64,000 nt of DNA from Shewanella baltica (GTDB lineage: Bacteria > Pseudomonadota > Gammaproteobacteria > Enterobacterales > Shewanellaceae): contig NZ_UGYM01000002.1 of assembly GCF_900456975.1 (NCBI RefSeq), positions 4,650,001-4,714,000 of the forward strand, given 5' to 3'. Made by a program: the position numbers and the translations under genes. Numbering within the stretch: the stretch's first letter is position 1; every line of letters begins with the position of its first letter. Below are positions 8,501 through 17,075 of this stretch, piece after piece. A model generated the notes under the pieces. The model was not told the origin of the DNA, did no database searches, and worked only from the letters and a program-made list of their open reading frames with translations.

Positions 8501-9136
8501 CTGCAGATTAGCCTCTTGAAAACTTTCAATATTACTAATCACGGCATTGGATTGGATCTGAAACTTATCCTGCAACTGTTGGCGCTGGTTCATATCCGAG
8601 TAGTAATAAATCCCCACGCAGAATAAAAAGCCCACCAGCAGGGGAACACCCGTCTGAATGCGGCGAGCACGCCAGATAGCTCGCTTATCAAATAACAACA
8701 TAGTCAAAGGGATAAAGATCACGGCGCCGAGCAAATCCCCCGTCCACCAATTCACTAAACTCCCCAATAAATCAGATGGTGGAATCGTACCATTGATCAC
8801 TAAGGCACTGTTGCCAAAAACGGTCGCCACAATACAAGTCAAGGCTAAGCTCAAGCAGGATTTAATAACGGTATTAGGATTATCTAAGGTGAATAAATGA
8901 TCGACTCGCCCAAGAACATGGGCTGAAAGCACAGCCTGTATACAAGACCCAATCGAGATAGCAAAGGGTAACCAGCCCCAATGGATATGCCCGCCAATAT
9001 TGATGTTAATCAGCAGGGAACCAATAAACACGCCAACCCAAGGGACATACTCTTTCCATAGGATACAAGCAGCAATGGCAATCCCTGCGGCAGGCCAAAT
9101 CGCCGCAGAATATCCAGGCGGCACAGCAATCATCAA
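5588..9136 (-). CDS. MASE1-CHASE-PAS-PAS-GGDEF-EAL c-di-GMP protein
   Basis: This large inner-membrane signalling protein is numbered here from the TTG at 9136. It has a MASE1 multi-helix sensor (about 1-170), a periplasmic CHASE-like domain (about 195-440), a helix (about 445-470) and two PAS domains (about 505-625 and 630-755). A GGDEF domain follows (intact RLGGDEF, first Gly about 836) and then an EAL domain (VEALVRW, Glu about 963; IDDFGTGYSS; FVKD). Both catalytic signatures are complete, so it may make and break c-di-GMP. The inhibitory RxxD motif before GGDEF is absent (GDTD at that place). The frame stays open for 25 codons upstream of 9136 and encodes the rest of the first MASE1 helix, so translation very probably begins at 9211, where the codon is ATA behind an AAGGA at ideal spacing. 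Confidence 0.9.
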   Translation of the reverse strand: MMIAVPPGYSAAIWPAAGIAIAACILWKEYVPWVGVFIGSLLININIGGHIHWGWLPFAISIGSCIQAVLSAHVLGRVDHLFTLDNPNTVIKSCLSLALTCIVATVFGNSALVINGTIPPSDLLGSLVNWWTGDLLGAVIFIPLTMLLFDKRAIWRARRIQTGVPLLVGFLFCVGIYYYSDMNQRQQLQDKFQIQSNAVISNIESFQEANLQQIIALASLFDNSEQVSEDEFVQFGKRNMLQQDGFRAWSWSPLVAAADLPSFEASTRSAIGAPYKVTRPQGWQANADGWLVPVMYIQPLIGNEAALGLDLNSEPIRAAAIAKVRATLAPVMTAKIQLAQDPNGPGGTLLLAPSFDRLGKISGFCSAVIDLQSIINDVESVKGLQWKLSDMSAGGALLYSNTQKSFPAFSSKLFSDKTGQYFQANLQLADRHWHIVIYQSYAVLMGDTFSLSLLMLLLAFITCAVVGGMTLVSSGERQRIAEKVTEKTMALSKEIARRQAFQATLVESEQRYRNLFDKAPVGHVLKRLDDSQFVAINPAFEAITGYTLAELNELDPWELTPKRYQLSETEQLEHLKQTRRYGPYQKHYLNKNGQLVAVRLNGALVTGADGEQLILFIVEDITEQERTVARVNLLAQVFQQSGEGITIMDANDIIVDVNTAFSQITGYSREEIIGKNCRFLEAERTDKNIDPQVRAALEQTGFWQGEVWGRHKHGYDFPKWLMMSVVRDDAGAVSHYIGSFTDISERKVSEQRIHFLAHHDSLTLLPNRLSLQSRLEVVFREALASDSQIAVMFIDMDHFKNINDTLGHHVGDQLLLEVARRLKNIVGDTDTVARLGGDEFVVALSDTNHDEVASLAEALRSGLSQTYVINNQALHSSPSIGISLFPTDGDSVEALMKNADMAMYRAKAAGRNNYQFFTAAMNTLITERQQIETGLRQVLANDELRLHYQPQIDIRTGQVVSVEALVRWQHPEFGMVAPDRFIPIAEEIDMIIPIGQWVLETAMAQLAAWRAAGATELRMAVNLSAHQLRKDSIVADITNVLLKHQLGKGALELEITESVAMQYPEQNARLLAELRQHGIELAIDDFGTGYSSLSYLKLLPLDRLKLDRSFVKDIESDPNDAAISAATISMSHELGLTVVAEGVENEAQLVLLSSMGCDLVQGFYFSKPLAAEECFRFIQRNL

Positions 9137-9211
9137 GCCTAATTTACCTACAATGATGTAAGCTAAGGCGATGAAAATGTTTACCTTAAGGTATGGGGTA
9201 ATTGACTTTAT

Positions 9212-9904
9212 GTGTAATCCTTTAAACTGCCATAGTTACAATATTCAGAATCATAATGCCCTACTCGTTAACGCAATCTCAAGTAGATATCTGGGCAGTG
9301 ATAAAATCACAGTCTAATAGTCGTTTTACCTAATGTAAATAGCGTAAATGACTGACACAATAATTGTTTTAACTTGATGTTTTTATTTGAGATGCCCAGC
9401 TAAAATCCATTCCACGACACTTAACTCGCATCAAAAATCAGCATGCAAAAATGTGCGGCGCGCAAGGGTAAATAGCAGTGTCATTCGTATGCGACAAAAG
9501 CGACTGTTGGCTAAAACCCACATGCTAATAGGGGCATTAATCCACGCCATACCGTCGCCAATACATCAACTTTAGCCAAAACGAATAAATGAAGCGCCTC
9601 ACACATTTTTATTTTATGAGAACCAAATCAGTTAAATTTCGGTTAATTTTGTAAATTTATTGATTTTATTTGGTTTTAATTAAGGTTTTTTTAACGCTTA
9701 GGCCCTTTTACCGCGGGGATCCGCTTTCATTCAATAGCCGCTTCTTGGTATCCTCCTGCCGCATAAAAAAGTTGCATGCTGAATATTTTTTGTTCTGCCA
9801 ACTGACTCCCTTTCCCGTTCAACCGGACCCGTTAATTGAAATTAGCTCTTAGCCAATTCATTGCTGAAAGATTGAACCTGATTATTCGGTTTTCAACCTT
9901 TAGC
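9212..9904. other. Long AT-rich intergenic region, no gene recognised
   Basis: About 690 nt between the MASE1 gene and a doubtful small frame. It must hold the minus-strand promoter of the MASE1 gene. The part around 9610-9690 is very AT-rich, with AACCAAAT near one end and ATTTGGTTTT near the other, a loose inverted pair. No RNA gene, strong terminator or convincing reading frame was seen; the frame at 9387-9575 has no ribosome site and no domain-like composition. Confidence 0.4.
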
Positions 9905-10225
9905 ATGACAAACCTAACCCTGTTTTTCGGGTTATTGTTTGTGCTGCCTGTAGCTGACGTTTTGTACGTATTGATCGGCGGTTGTGTCGATATTAGTGAA
10001 CTCATCAGCCTCAGCAATGGCTTTTTGGTCGAGTTTATCGGCGCTAGTCTGCTCAGCCTGTTATTGCTCAACCCCCTCGTTATTCTGCAGTTATGGCATT
10101 TAATCGACTGCTGCTTCAAATTTTTCAATAATCTCGATTTAACTAACGCTTCACTTTTTTTAGCACCCCCAAGGCTAAAATCCCTCGAACATACCGCCCA
10201 CGGTTGTCGCGCCCCACCATTTTAA
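9905..10225 (+). CDS. Possible small membrane protein (106 aa), doubtful
   Basis: The frame from the ATG at 9905 would give a protein with two long hydrophobic stretches (about 5-28 and 45-70), a short amphipathic part and a polar tail. It could be an integral membrane protein transcribed towards the cyo operon, ending about 190 nt before cyoA. An in-frame TTG at 9836 would lengthen it by 23 residues. No Shine-Dalgarno sequence is evident for either start and I recognise no family. It is listed because the two-helix pattern is hard to get by chance, but it may be a chance frame. Confidence 0.3.
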   Translation: MTNLTLFFGLLFVLPVADVLYVLIGGCVDISELISLSNGFLVEFIGASLLSLLLLNPLVILQLWHLIDCCFKFFNNLDLTNASLFLAPPRLKSLEHTAHGCRAPPF

Positions 10226-10413
10226 CCCTCTGTTTTTAAATTCAAATTAAGCATTAAGCGCTGAAAGCTGATCTTCGATTTCGTCGGGATGGCGGCACAT
10301 TTTTGTGTCATTCCTCTTGGGTCTCAGGATTTGCGCTCAGATAACGCCGCTTAGTGCGACTGCCGGTTCACGCTTGGCAGAGTTGTAAACCTTAGGGTTA
10401 GAGGAATCTTCCT

Positions 10414-11517
10414 TTGTTAATTCGAAAATTAAGTAAAGCGGCAATCGCGGCAGTAGCATTCATGCTCGCGGGTTGTGATGGCGGTGTGTTGGACCCTAAG
10501 GGCCAAATCGGTATCGATGAAAAACACCTGATTATCGTCGCCACCCTACTCATGCTCATTGTTGTTATCCCTGTGATTGCCATGACATTGTACTTCGCGT
10601 GGAAATATCGCGATGGCCGTGATCAAGAAATCTATGCGCCTAAATGGGCACACTCAACGGCGATTGAAACCGTCGTGTGGATAGTGCCGATTGTGATCGT
10701 AATAGTGCTAGGTGTGATCACTTGGGGTTCGACCCATGATCTTGATCCATATAAGCCTTTAGTGCACGAAGCTAAACCCGTCACGGTTGAAGTGGTGTCG
10801 CTGGACTGGAAATGGTTATTCATTTACCCAGAACAAGGCGTGGCATCGGTCAATGAGTTGGCGTTCCCAGCCAATGTGCCGGTGAACTTTAAGATCACCT
10901 CTGACACTGCGATGAACTCCTTCTTCATCCCGCAGTTAGGCAGCCAGATTTACTCTATGGCGGGCATGACTACTAAATTGCATTTGATCGCTAACGAGCC
11001 AGGCACCTTCGATGGTATCTCGGCTAACTACAGCGGCGCCGGATTTGCGGGCATGAAGTTTAAAGCGATTGCCACTCAGACACCTGCCGACTTCGATGCA
11101 TGGGTTGCCAAGTTAAAACAACAGGGCAAGACATTGGACTCAGCGGCCTACGCCACACTGGCTAAACCGAGTGAATACAATCCGGTTGAATACTTTGGCT
11201 CAGTGAGCAAAGGGATGTTTGACCAAATCGTGATGCAATACATGCACATGGACTCACATGACGGCATGAAAGGTCACGAAGGAATGGACATGCACGCAGG
11301 CATGGAACCTATGGGCACTGAGCACACATCTGACATGGCAGACATGAAAGGTATGCACGACATGGCACATATGGCAGGCGAGCACGCGATGGAAAATACA
11401 CAGAACATGGCCGACATGGATAGCTCAACACCTTCTGTACCGTCATCAACACAGGACTCATCCACAGAACCTTTATCCTTAGAGCACTCATCCACTCAAC
11501 AAGTGGAGGCGGAGTAA
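10414..11517 (+). CDS. cyoA: Cytochrome bo3 ubiquinol oxidase subunit II (CyoA)
   Basis: This is the periplasm-facing subunit of the bo3 quinol oxidase, 367 residues. It starts at TTG with AGAGGA at good spacing. It has a lipoprotein signal (lipobox LAGC, Cys about 21), two transmembrane helices (about 40-65 and 85-108) and a cupredoxin-like domain (about 125-230). The Cys and His ligands of a CuA centre are missing ([14 protein letters not shown] where cytochrome c oxidases have the Cys pair), which fits a quinol rather than cytochrome c oxidase. The last roughly 95 residues are unusual: a Met/His/Asp-rich region with repeated HxGM and DMxxM motifs (about 270-332), then a Ser/Thr tail. E. 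coli CyoA is about 315 residues and lacks this. The tail looks like a copper- or metal-binding extension (inference). First gene of cyoABCDE. Confidence 0.93.
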   Translation: MLIRKLSKAAIAAVAFMLAGCDGGVLDPKGQIGIDEKHLIIVATLLMLIVVIPVIAMTLYFAWKYRDGRDQEIYAPKWAHSTAIETVVWIVPIVIVIVLGVITWGSTHDLDPYKPLVHEAKPVTVEVVSLDWKWLFIYPEQGVASVNELAFPANVPVNFKITSDTAMNSFFIPQLGSQIYSMAGMTTKLHLIANEPGTFDGISANYSGAGFAGMKFKAIATQTPADFDAWVAKLKQQGKTLDSAAYATLAKPSEYNPVEYFGSVSKGMFDQIVMQYMHMDSHDGMKGHEGMDMHAGMEPMGTEHTSDMADMKGMHDMAHMAGEHAMENTQNMADMDSSTPSVPSSTQDSSTEPLSLEHSSTQQVEAE

Positions 11518-11519
11518 TC

Positions 11520-13499
11520 ATGTCATTTCTCGGTAAATTAAGCTTAGATGCGATTCCGTATCACGAGCCTATCATCATGGTGACCTTAGCGGTCGTCGCA
11601 GTGGTAGGTTTGTATATCGCAGCCTTGATCACTAAACACAAAAAATGGAGCGTACTTTGGAACGACTGGTTAACCTCAGTTGACCATAAACGCCTCGGTA
11701 TCATGTACATAGTGTTAGCTTTGGTGATGCTCATTCGTGGCTTCTCCGATGCCATTATGATGCGTACCCAGCAAGCACTCGCCACCAACGGCGCCGCAGG
11801 TTATCTGCCGCCTGAACATTACGACCAAATCTTCACCGCCCACGGCGTGATCATGATTATCTTTATGGCGATGCCATTTATGATAGGTCTGATGAACTTA
11901 GTGTTGCCGCTGCAAATTGGTGCTCGCGACGTTGCCTTCCCATTCTTGAACAACCTCAGCTTCTGGCTTACCGCCTCTGGCGCTGTGTTGATCAATATTT
12001 CATTGGGTTTAGGTGAATTTGCTAAGACAGGTTGGGTGGCGTATCCACCCCTCTCAGAGCTGGCTTACAGTCCGGGGGTTGGGGTCGATTACTATATCTG
12101 GGCACTGCAGATTTCGGGCATAGGGACGACCTTAACCGGGGTGAACTTTATCGCCACCGTACTGAAGATGCGTGCCCCAGGCATGAAGCTGATGCAAATG
12201 CCAATCTTCACTTGGACTTGTACGTGGGCGAACATATTGATCGTCGCGTCATTCCCAATCTTAACCGCTGTGTTAGCCCTGCTGACACTCGACCGTTACA
12301 TGGATTTCCACTTCTTCACCAATGACGGTGGCGGTAACGCCATGATGTATATCAACCTGTTTTGGGCGTGGGGACATCCTGAAGTTTACATCCTGATTTT
12401 GCCTGCTTTTGGTATTTTCTCCGATGTGATCTCAACCTTTACCTCTAAACGTCTGTTCGGTTACACCTCTATGGTGTGGGCGAGTGGTGCGATTTCAATT
12501 CTAGGTTTCATCGTTTGGTTACACCACTTCTTCACCATGGGCTCAAGTGCCAACGTCAACGCCTTCTTCGGGGTTATGACTATGGTGATCGCGGTTCCAA
12601 CCGGGGTAAAACTGTTTAACTGGTTGTTCACTATCTACCGTGGCCGCCTACGTTTAACGGTACCTGTGTTGTGGACGCTGGGCTTTATGGTGACTTTCAC
12701 CATAGGCGGTATGACAGGGGTGTTATTAGCCTTACCGGGTGCCGACTACGTTCTACATAACAGTTTGTTTTTAATCGCACATTTCCATAACACTATTATT
12801 GGTGGTGCGGTATTTGGTTACTTAGCAGGTTTTGCTTACTGGTTCCCGAAAGCGACAGGTTTCCACTTGAATGAGCGTTTAGGTAAAGCGTCATTCTGGT
12901 GCTGGCAAATCGGTTTCTATGTGGCCTTTATGCCGCTGTACGTACTGGGCTTTATGGGTATGACACGCCGTATCAACCACATTGATAACCCAGCGTGGAA
13001 CGTGTGGATCTACTTAGCCGCCGTGGGTGCTTGCATCATCATGGTCGGTATCATTCTGCAGTTTATCCAACTGTACGTGAGTATCCGTGACCGCGACCAA
13101 AACCGCGACACCACAGGCGATCCATGGAATGGCCATACTTTAGAGTGGTCAACCGCTTCTCCACCACAGTTCTATAACTTCGCTAAGCTGCCACAGGTTG
13201 CTGATATCGATGCCTTTACCGATGCGAAAGAAAAAGGCGTGGCTTATCAACGTCAAAAACACTACCAAGCTATCCATATGCCGAAAAATACCCCAAGCGG
13301 TATCTTAATGGCGCTGGGGATCACTGCCGCTGGTTTTGCCGCTATTTGGCACATCCTGTGGTTAGCCATTGTGGGTTTAGTGGGCGCTTTCGTGGTGTTC
13401 CTGTTCCGTGCTTATAACAATGACGTCGACTATTACGTGCAACCCGATGAAGTGGCTCGCATTGAAAATGCCCACTTAAACAATGTAGTAAGGGGCTGA
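11520..13499 (+). CDS. cyoB: Cytochrome bo3 ubiquinol oxidase subunit I (CyoB)
   Basis: Catalytic heme-copper subunit, 659 residues (E. coli 663), with about 15 transmembrane helices. Visible ligands and landmarks: TAHGVIMI (heme b His), WGHPEVYI (CuB His and cross-linked Tyr), LHHFFT (two CuB His) and [11 protein letters not shown] (heme o and heme b His). The quinone-site phrase [11 protein letters not shown] is typical of CyoB and supports ubiquinol as donor. It oxidises ubiquinol, reduces oxygen to water and pumps protons. The ATG at 11520 follows the cyoA stop by 2 nt and has GGAG within the end of cyoA, so the two are coupled. Confidence 0.97.
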   Translation: MSFLGKLSLDAIPYHEPIIMVTLAVVAVVGLYIAALITKHKKWSVLWNDWLTSVDHKRLGIMYIVLALVMLIRGFSDAIMMRTQQALATNGAAGYLPPEHYDQIFTAHGVIMIIFMAMPFMIGLMNLVLPLQIGARDVAFPFLNNLSFWLTASGAVLINISLGLGEFAKTGWVAYPPLSELAYSPGVGVDYYIWALQISGIGTTLTGVNFIATVLKMRAPGMKLMQMPIFTWTCTWANILIVASFPILTAVLALLTLDRYMDFHFFTNDGGGNAMMYINLFWAWGHPEVYILILPAFGIFSDVISTFTSKRLFGYTSMVWASGAISILGFIVWLHHFFTMGSSANVNAFFGVMTMVIAVPTGVKLFNWLFTIYRGRLRLTVPVLWTLGFMVTFTIGGMTGVLLALPGADYVLHNSLFLIAHFHNTIIGGAVFGYLAGFAYWFPKATGFHLNERLGKASFWCWQIGFYVAFMPLYVLGFMGMTRRINHIDNPAWNVWIYLAAVGACIIMVGIILQFIQLYVSIRDRDQNRDTTGDPWNGHTLEWSTASPPQFYNFAKLPQVADIDAFTDAKEKGVAYQRQKHYQAIHMPKNTPSGILMALGITAAGFAAIWHILWLAIVGLVGAFVVFLFRAYNNDVDYYVQPDEVARIENAHLNNVVRG

Positions 13500-13500
13500 T

Positions 13501-14121
13501 ATGAGTATTGCAATCCCAGCAGATTTAGAAGTAGCTCACGCAGAAGATCACCACGAACACCATGACACGAGTGGCAACACTCTGTTTGGTTTTTGGATTT
13601 ACCTGATGACCGACTGCATTTTGTTTGCCTCGGTTTTCGCAACCTATGCTGTGCTCTACATGAACACGGACGGTGGCGTTTCGGGTAAAGACATTTTCGA
13701 ATTGGACTTTGTGCTGATTGAAACTGCCGCCCTGCTCGTTAGTAGTATTACCTATGGCATGGCGCTGATTTTTGCTAAGCGCCACAACAAAGCTGCAACC
13801 CTCACTTGGTTAGCCATTACCTTTGCACTGGGTTGTGTGTTTATCGGGATGGAAGTCTATGAATTCCATCACCTGATTGAACACGGCAATGGCCCACAGC
13901 GTAGCGCTTTCCTGTCGTCCTTCTTCACCCTTGTCGGTATGCACGGCTTGCACGTGACCGCAGGTCTGATTTGGATGGCGATCATGATGATTGAAGTGGC
14001 GAAAACTGGTTTAGGTAATCGCAGCATCACCCGCCTGAGCTGCTTAAGCTTGTTCTGGCATTTCCTCGACATAGTGTGGATTTGTGTATTCACGGTTGTG
14101 TATTTATTGGGAGCACTTTAA
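13501..14121 (+). CDS. cyoC: Cytochrome bo3 ubiquinol oxidase subunit III (CyoC)
   Basis: Subunit III-type membrane protein of 206 residues with five predicted helices, close to E. coli CyoC (204). The N-terminus is His-rich ([11 protein letters not shown]), which is also seen in family members. Conserved phrases are [30 protein letters not shown] and WHFLDIVWI. It stabilises the oxidase complex and binds no redox centre. It starts 1 nt after the cyoB stop, behind AGGGG, and its TAA overlaps the ATG of cyoD. Confidence 0.95.
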   Translation: MSIAIPADLEVAHAEDHHEHHDTSGNTLFGFWIYLMTDCILFASVFATYAVLYMNTDGGVSGKDIFELDFVLIETAALLVSSITYGMALIFAKRHNKAATLTWLAITFALGCVFIGMEVYEFHHLIEHGNGPQRSAFLSSFFTLVGMHGLHVTAGLIWMAIMMIEVAKTGLGNRSITRLSCLSLFWHFLDIVWICVFTVVYLLGAL

Positions 14122-14462
14122 TGAGCGCACATAGTCATACTCATAAGCCTAGCCATGGCACTGACGATCTGGCCGCGAGCATTAAGTCATATCTAATGGG
14201 CTTTGTGCTGTCAGTGGTATTAACCGCCATTCCGTTTTGGGCCGTAATGACCCATCACTTCGAGAAAGCGACCACCCTTAGCTTAGTGCTAGTGATGGCG
14301 ATAGTGCAGATAGTGGTACATCTAAAGTACTTCTTGCACTTAGATTTCTCGAAAGAAGGCAAAGTAAATACCTTCTCCTTCCTGTTTACCGCCCTGATTA
14401 TTGTCATGGTAGTCGGCTTGTCGGTATGGATCATACTCGAAGCCAACGCTTTGATGATGTAA
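14121..14462 (+). CDS. cyoD: Cytochrome bo3 ubiquinol oxidase subunit IV (CyoD)
   Basis: Small subunit of 113 residues (E. coli 109) with a short His-rich N-terminus ([12 protein letters not shown]) and three transmembrane helices. It contains the family phrase [17 protein letters not shown]. The start at 14121 shares bases with the cyoC stop (TAATG), a coupled arrangement, so longer upstream frames are not needed. CyoD is thought to help assembly and heme/copper insertion into subunit I. Confidence 0.93.
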   Translation: MSAHSHTHKPSHGTDDLAASIKSYLMGFVLSVVLTAIPFWAVMTHHFEKATTLSLVLVMAIVQIVVHLKYFLHLDFSKEGKVNTFSFLFTALIIVMVVGLSVWIILEANALMM

Positions 14463-14475
14463 CGAGAAACAGTCT

Positions 14476-15408
14476 ATGCAAATACAAGACAGATTTATGT
14501 CACCGCAATGGAAAGCACGCTTCAAAGGGTATGTGCAGGTTACTAAGCCTGGCATCATTTTCGGGAATCTGATTTCCGTTGCTGGCGGTTTTTTATTAGC
14601 CGCCAAAGGCGACGTAAATTTGGTCTTGATGCTGGCGAGCTTAGTGGGATTGTCCTTGGTCGTAGCCTCGGGCTGCGCAATCAATAACTGTATTGACCGT
14701 GATATCGACGCCAAGATGCAGCGAACCTGCAAACGCGTGACCGTCACGGGCGAAATTGCCGTGGGTAACGTACTCGCGTTTGGACTCGCCTTAGGCGTGT
14801 TGGGCTTTAGCATCTTAGCCTTGTTTACCAATGCATTAGCCCTGCTATTTGCCGTTATTGGTTACATCGTTTATGTGGGGGTTTATAGCCTCTACATGAA
14901 ACGTAACTCAGTGTATGGCACTTTAGTTGGCAGCTTCTCGGGCGCAGTACCGCCCGTGGTTGGCTATTGCAGTGTGACAGGGCAAATGGACATGGGCGCG
15001 GCTATTTTGCTGTTGATGTTCAGTCTATGGCAGATGCCACATTCTTACGCCATCGCGATTTTCCGTTTTAATGACTATGCGGCAGCCAATATTCCTGTTC
15101 TACCGGTTGCAGAAGGCATGACCAAAGCAAAACTGCATATCGTGCTTTATATTGCCGTGTTCGCCTTAGTCAGTGCACTGTTGCCACTCGCGGGTTACAC
15201 AGGTATCGCCTTTATGGCGGTCACCTGCGCCACCAGCCTGTGGTGGCTTGCCATGGCATTAAAAGGTTATCGCCACGGCGTCGACATGCAACGCTGGGCT
15301 CGCCAAGTGTTTGGTTTTTCAATCATCACTATTACGGCGCTCAGTGTGACTATGGCGCTCGACTTCCAAGTCGTGAGTCAGGCGCCACTGCTCACCTTAG
15401 TGAAGTAA
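14476..15408 (+). CDS. cyoE: Protoheme IX farnesyltransferase (heme O synthase, CyoE)
   Basis: UbiA-family prenyltransferase, 310 residues, with about nine transmembrane helices. It attaches a farnesyl group to heme b to make the heme o required by CyoB. Visible motifs: [11 protein letters not shown] near the N-terminus and the Asp-rich prenyl-diphosphate site [12 protein letters not shown] (about 70-81). It starts 13 nt after cyoD and is the last gene of the operon, followed by a clear terminator at 15458. An ATG 7 codons in is an alternative start. Confidence 0.95.
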   Translation: MQIQDRFMSPQWKARFKGYVQVTKPGIIFGNLISVAGGFLLAAKGDVNLVLMLASLVGLSLVVASGCAINNCIDRDIDAKMQRTCKRVTVTGEIAVGNVLAFGLALGVLGFSILALFTNALALLFAVIGYIVYVGVYSLYMKRNSVYGTLVGSFSGAVPPVVGYCSVTGQMDMGAAILLLMFSLWQMPHSYAIAIFRFNDYAAANIPVLPVAEGMTKAKLHIVLYIAVFALVSALLPLAGYTGIAFMAVTCATSLWWLAMALKGYRHGVDMQRWARQVFGFSIITITALSVTMALDFQVVSQAPLLTLVK

Positions 15409-15457
15409 ATCCTAAGCTTTCAGCTAGTTGTCTAGTCCTGAAATAAGTTGATAATAC

Positions 15458-15486
15458 AAAAGCGCTAACCTAAATTAGCGCTTTTT
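15458..15486 (+). terminator. Terminator of the cyo operon
   Basis: AAAAGCGCTAA (15458-15468) pairs with TTAGCGCTTTT (15475-15485) across a 6-nt loop and runs into TTTTTT. It lies between convergent cyoE and scsD, and its A-rich left side could serve the minus strand too. Confidence 0.9.
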
Positions 15487-15518
15487 TCCACCTTAAAACA
15501 GCCCCTGATATATCACTT

Positions 15519-16067
15519 CTAAGTGAACATCATTCGCCACCACATGCCTGGCAGGCTAGTAAAGCCAGTCGTGTAGTGTTTTAACTCGCCATCTTTAAAG
15601 ATCATAATGGTTGGCGTCGCCTGCAATGACCAATCACGGGCAATCTTGCTGTCACTATCGTTAATAGTGTCAAAGCCATAATCCTGATGCTGCAGATATT
15701 TTCTCAGTTTCTCATCCTCACCCGAACTCATGGCAACCGTCACCACGGGGTAATAGGCCGACATTTGATTGACCGCTGGGCTGACAAAATTACACACAGG
15801 ACACCAAGTGCCCCAGAAGTACACCAATACCGCCTGATCTTGGCTGAGCGTGGCAATATCAAGCATCTCCCCAGCCAAGGTCGTCCCTTGTAGCTGCGGC
15901 AAATTATCCCGTGGGATATCTTTGCCACGCCAGATGTCCATCACGCTGGTCACGATAATGACAATGAGCAGCAAAAGTGCCAGCTGCTTAATCCAGCCCA
16001 ATATGCGTTTAGGTAAAGATATCGAAACTTGTTCGGCGCTCATATTTTCAGTTTCCTTTGGCTGCAT
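15519..16067 (-). CDS. scsD: ScsD-like membrane-anchored thioredoxin
   Basis: A 182-residue protein with a cytoplasmic N-terminus, one transmembrane helix (about 23-42) and a periplasmic thioredoxin/TlpA-like domain. The active site is GTWCPVCNF (Cys about 94 and 97) and the cis-Pro loop is ATPTIM. ScsD (suppressor of copper sensitivity D) is a thiol-redox protein paired with ScsB and ScsC. The ATG at 16067 follows the scsC stop after 1 nt. Gene order scsA-B-C-D is the known one, and the operon faces the cyo operon, another copper-dependent system. Confidence 0.85.
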   Translation of the reverse strand: MQPKETENMSAEQVSISLPKRILGWIKQLALLLLIVIIVTSVMDIWRGKDIPRDNLPQLQGTTLAGEMLDIATLSQDQAVLVYFWGTWCPVCNFVSPAVNQMSAYYPVVTVAMSSGEDEKLRKYLQHQDYGFDTINDSDSKIARDWSLQATPTIMIFKDGELKHYTTGFTSLPGMWWRMMFT

Positions 16068-16068
16068 C

Positions 16069-16881
16069 TTAACTGCTCTTCTGCGTCTTATCTTTAGCGG
16101 CAATCGCGGCTTCAAGCTGCTCTTTTAACACTTCGTAAGGCACTAGTCCGGGAATAAGCGTATCGGCCACTATCATACTTGGCGTGCCACCTATGCCTAA
16201 CTCATTCATTAAATTAACATTATCATCGACCATTTTAGCGACGCGCTCATCTGTGTTGCCGACCCAGCGCTCGGTTGCCGTCAATTTAGCGACCTTAGCG
16301 ATGGCGGCGGCATCGAGTCCACGCGGGCTCGACATCAACATATCCTTCACCTTGAGATACTTTTCAGGCTCGTTTAACCAAACCGTTTGGGCAAAATCGA
16401 CCGCCATTTTGGAGCCTTCGCCCTGCAGCGGCACCATTTTGACTATGATTTTTAACTGCGGAAATTCTTCAATCAGCTGGTTCAGCGAAGGCTCGATTTT
16501 CTTGCAGTATGGGCAGTTAAAATCGGTGAAGTACACCATCTCAATCTCAGGTGTCGCAGCGCCCTTCCACGGATCGCTTTTGGTCTCATACATGGCTTTA
16601 TGATGAGTCACAAGACTGGTTTGCATGGCTGTATTTGCCCCCTCTTGCTCCCTTGCTTGCCACGCAATAATCGCCTCTCTCATTAGGTCAGGATCATTGA
16701 TCAAGGCATCTTTAAGAATCGCTCGCACCTCTTGTTGCTGCGCCGCCGATAAACTGCTGTCCTTGGCATAGGCCATGGTGCTCACCGAAGGCAAGGAAAC
16801 CACCAGCATTGCCATGACGACACCCGAGACAGCAAACATCTGCAACTTGCGATGTTTGAATAAAGAGCTAAATTTCGACAT
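16069..16881 (-). CDS. scsC: ScsC-like DsbA-family periplasmic disulfide protein
   Basis: A 270-residue exported protein: signal peptide (about 15-38, ending TMAYA), a helical N-terminal region (SSLSAAQQQEVRAILKDAL) of the type that trimerises in some ScsC and Com1 proteins, then a DsbA-type thioredoxin fold. The active site is FNCPYCKK and the cis-Pro loop GGTPSM. ScsC proteins bind copper and act as disulfide reductases or isomerases kept reduced by ScsB. The start at 16881 is chosen for its GGAGG seven nt upstream; two earlier in-frame ATGs have no such site. It lies between scsB (194 nt upstream) and scsD (1 nt downstream). Confidence 0.88.
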   Translation of the reverse strand: MSKFSSLFKHRKLQMFAVSGVVMAMLVVSLPSVSTMAYAKDSSLSAAQQQEVRAILKDALINDPDLMREAIIAWQAREQEGANTAMQTSLVTHHKAMYETKSDPWKGAATPEIEMVYFTDFNCPYCKKIEPSLNQLIEEFPQLKIIVKMVPLQGEGSKMAVDFAQTVWLNEPEKYLKVKDMLMSSPRGLDAAAIAKVAKLTATERWVGNTDERVAKMVDDNVNLMNELGIGGTPSMIVADTLIPGLVPYEVLKEQLEAAIAAKDKTQKSS

Positions 16882-17075
16882 CTTAGTGCCTCCGATGACT
16901 TGAGTATTCTGCATTGATTCAGTGATGTTTTGTGCTTCAATTGTCTGTTTCATAATCGATTTCCATTGTTTCAGGTCAGGGGCTTCCTGACCTGAGTATT
17001 TGTTGAGTGCCACTCGGCGAGCTACCGTACGAGATTGGCTAGTGATATTGCCGAGTGAACGGCTGGTCGTTAACG

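Noticed and set aside
10414..15408. Reading the operon as an aa3-type cytochrome c oxidase (cox/cta)
   Set aside because: Subunit II lacks the CuA ligands, subunit I has the quinone-site phrase [11 protein letters not shown], and gene order is cyoABCDE.
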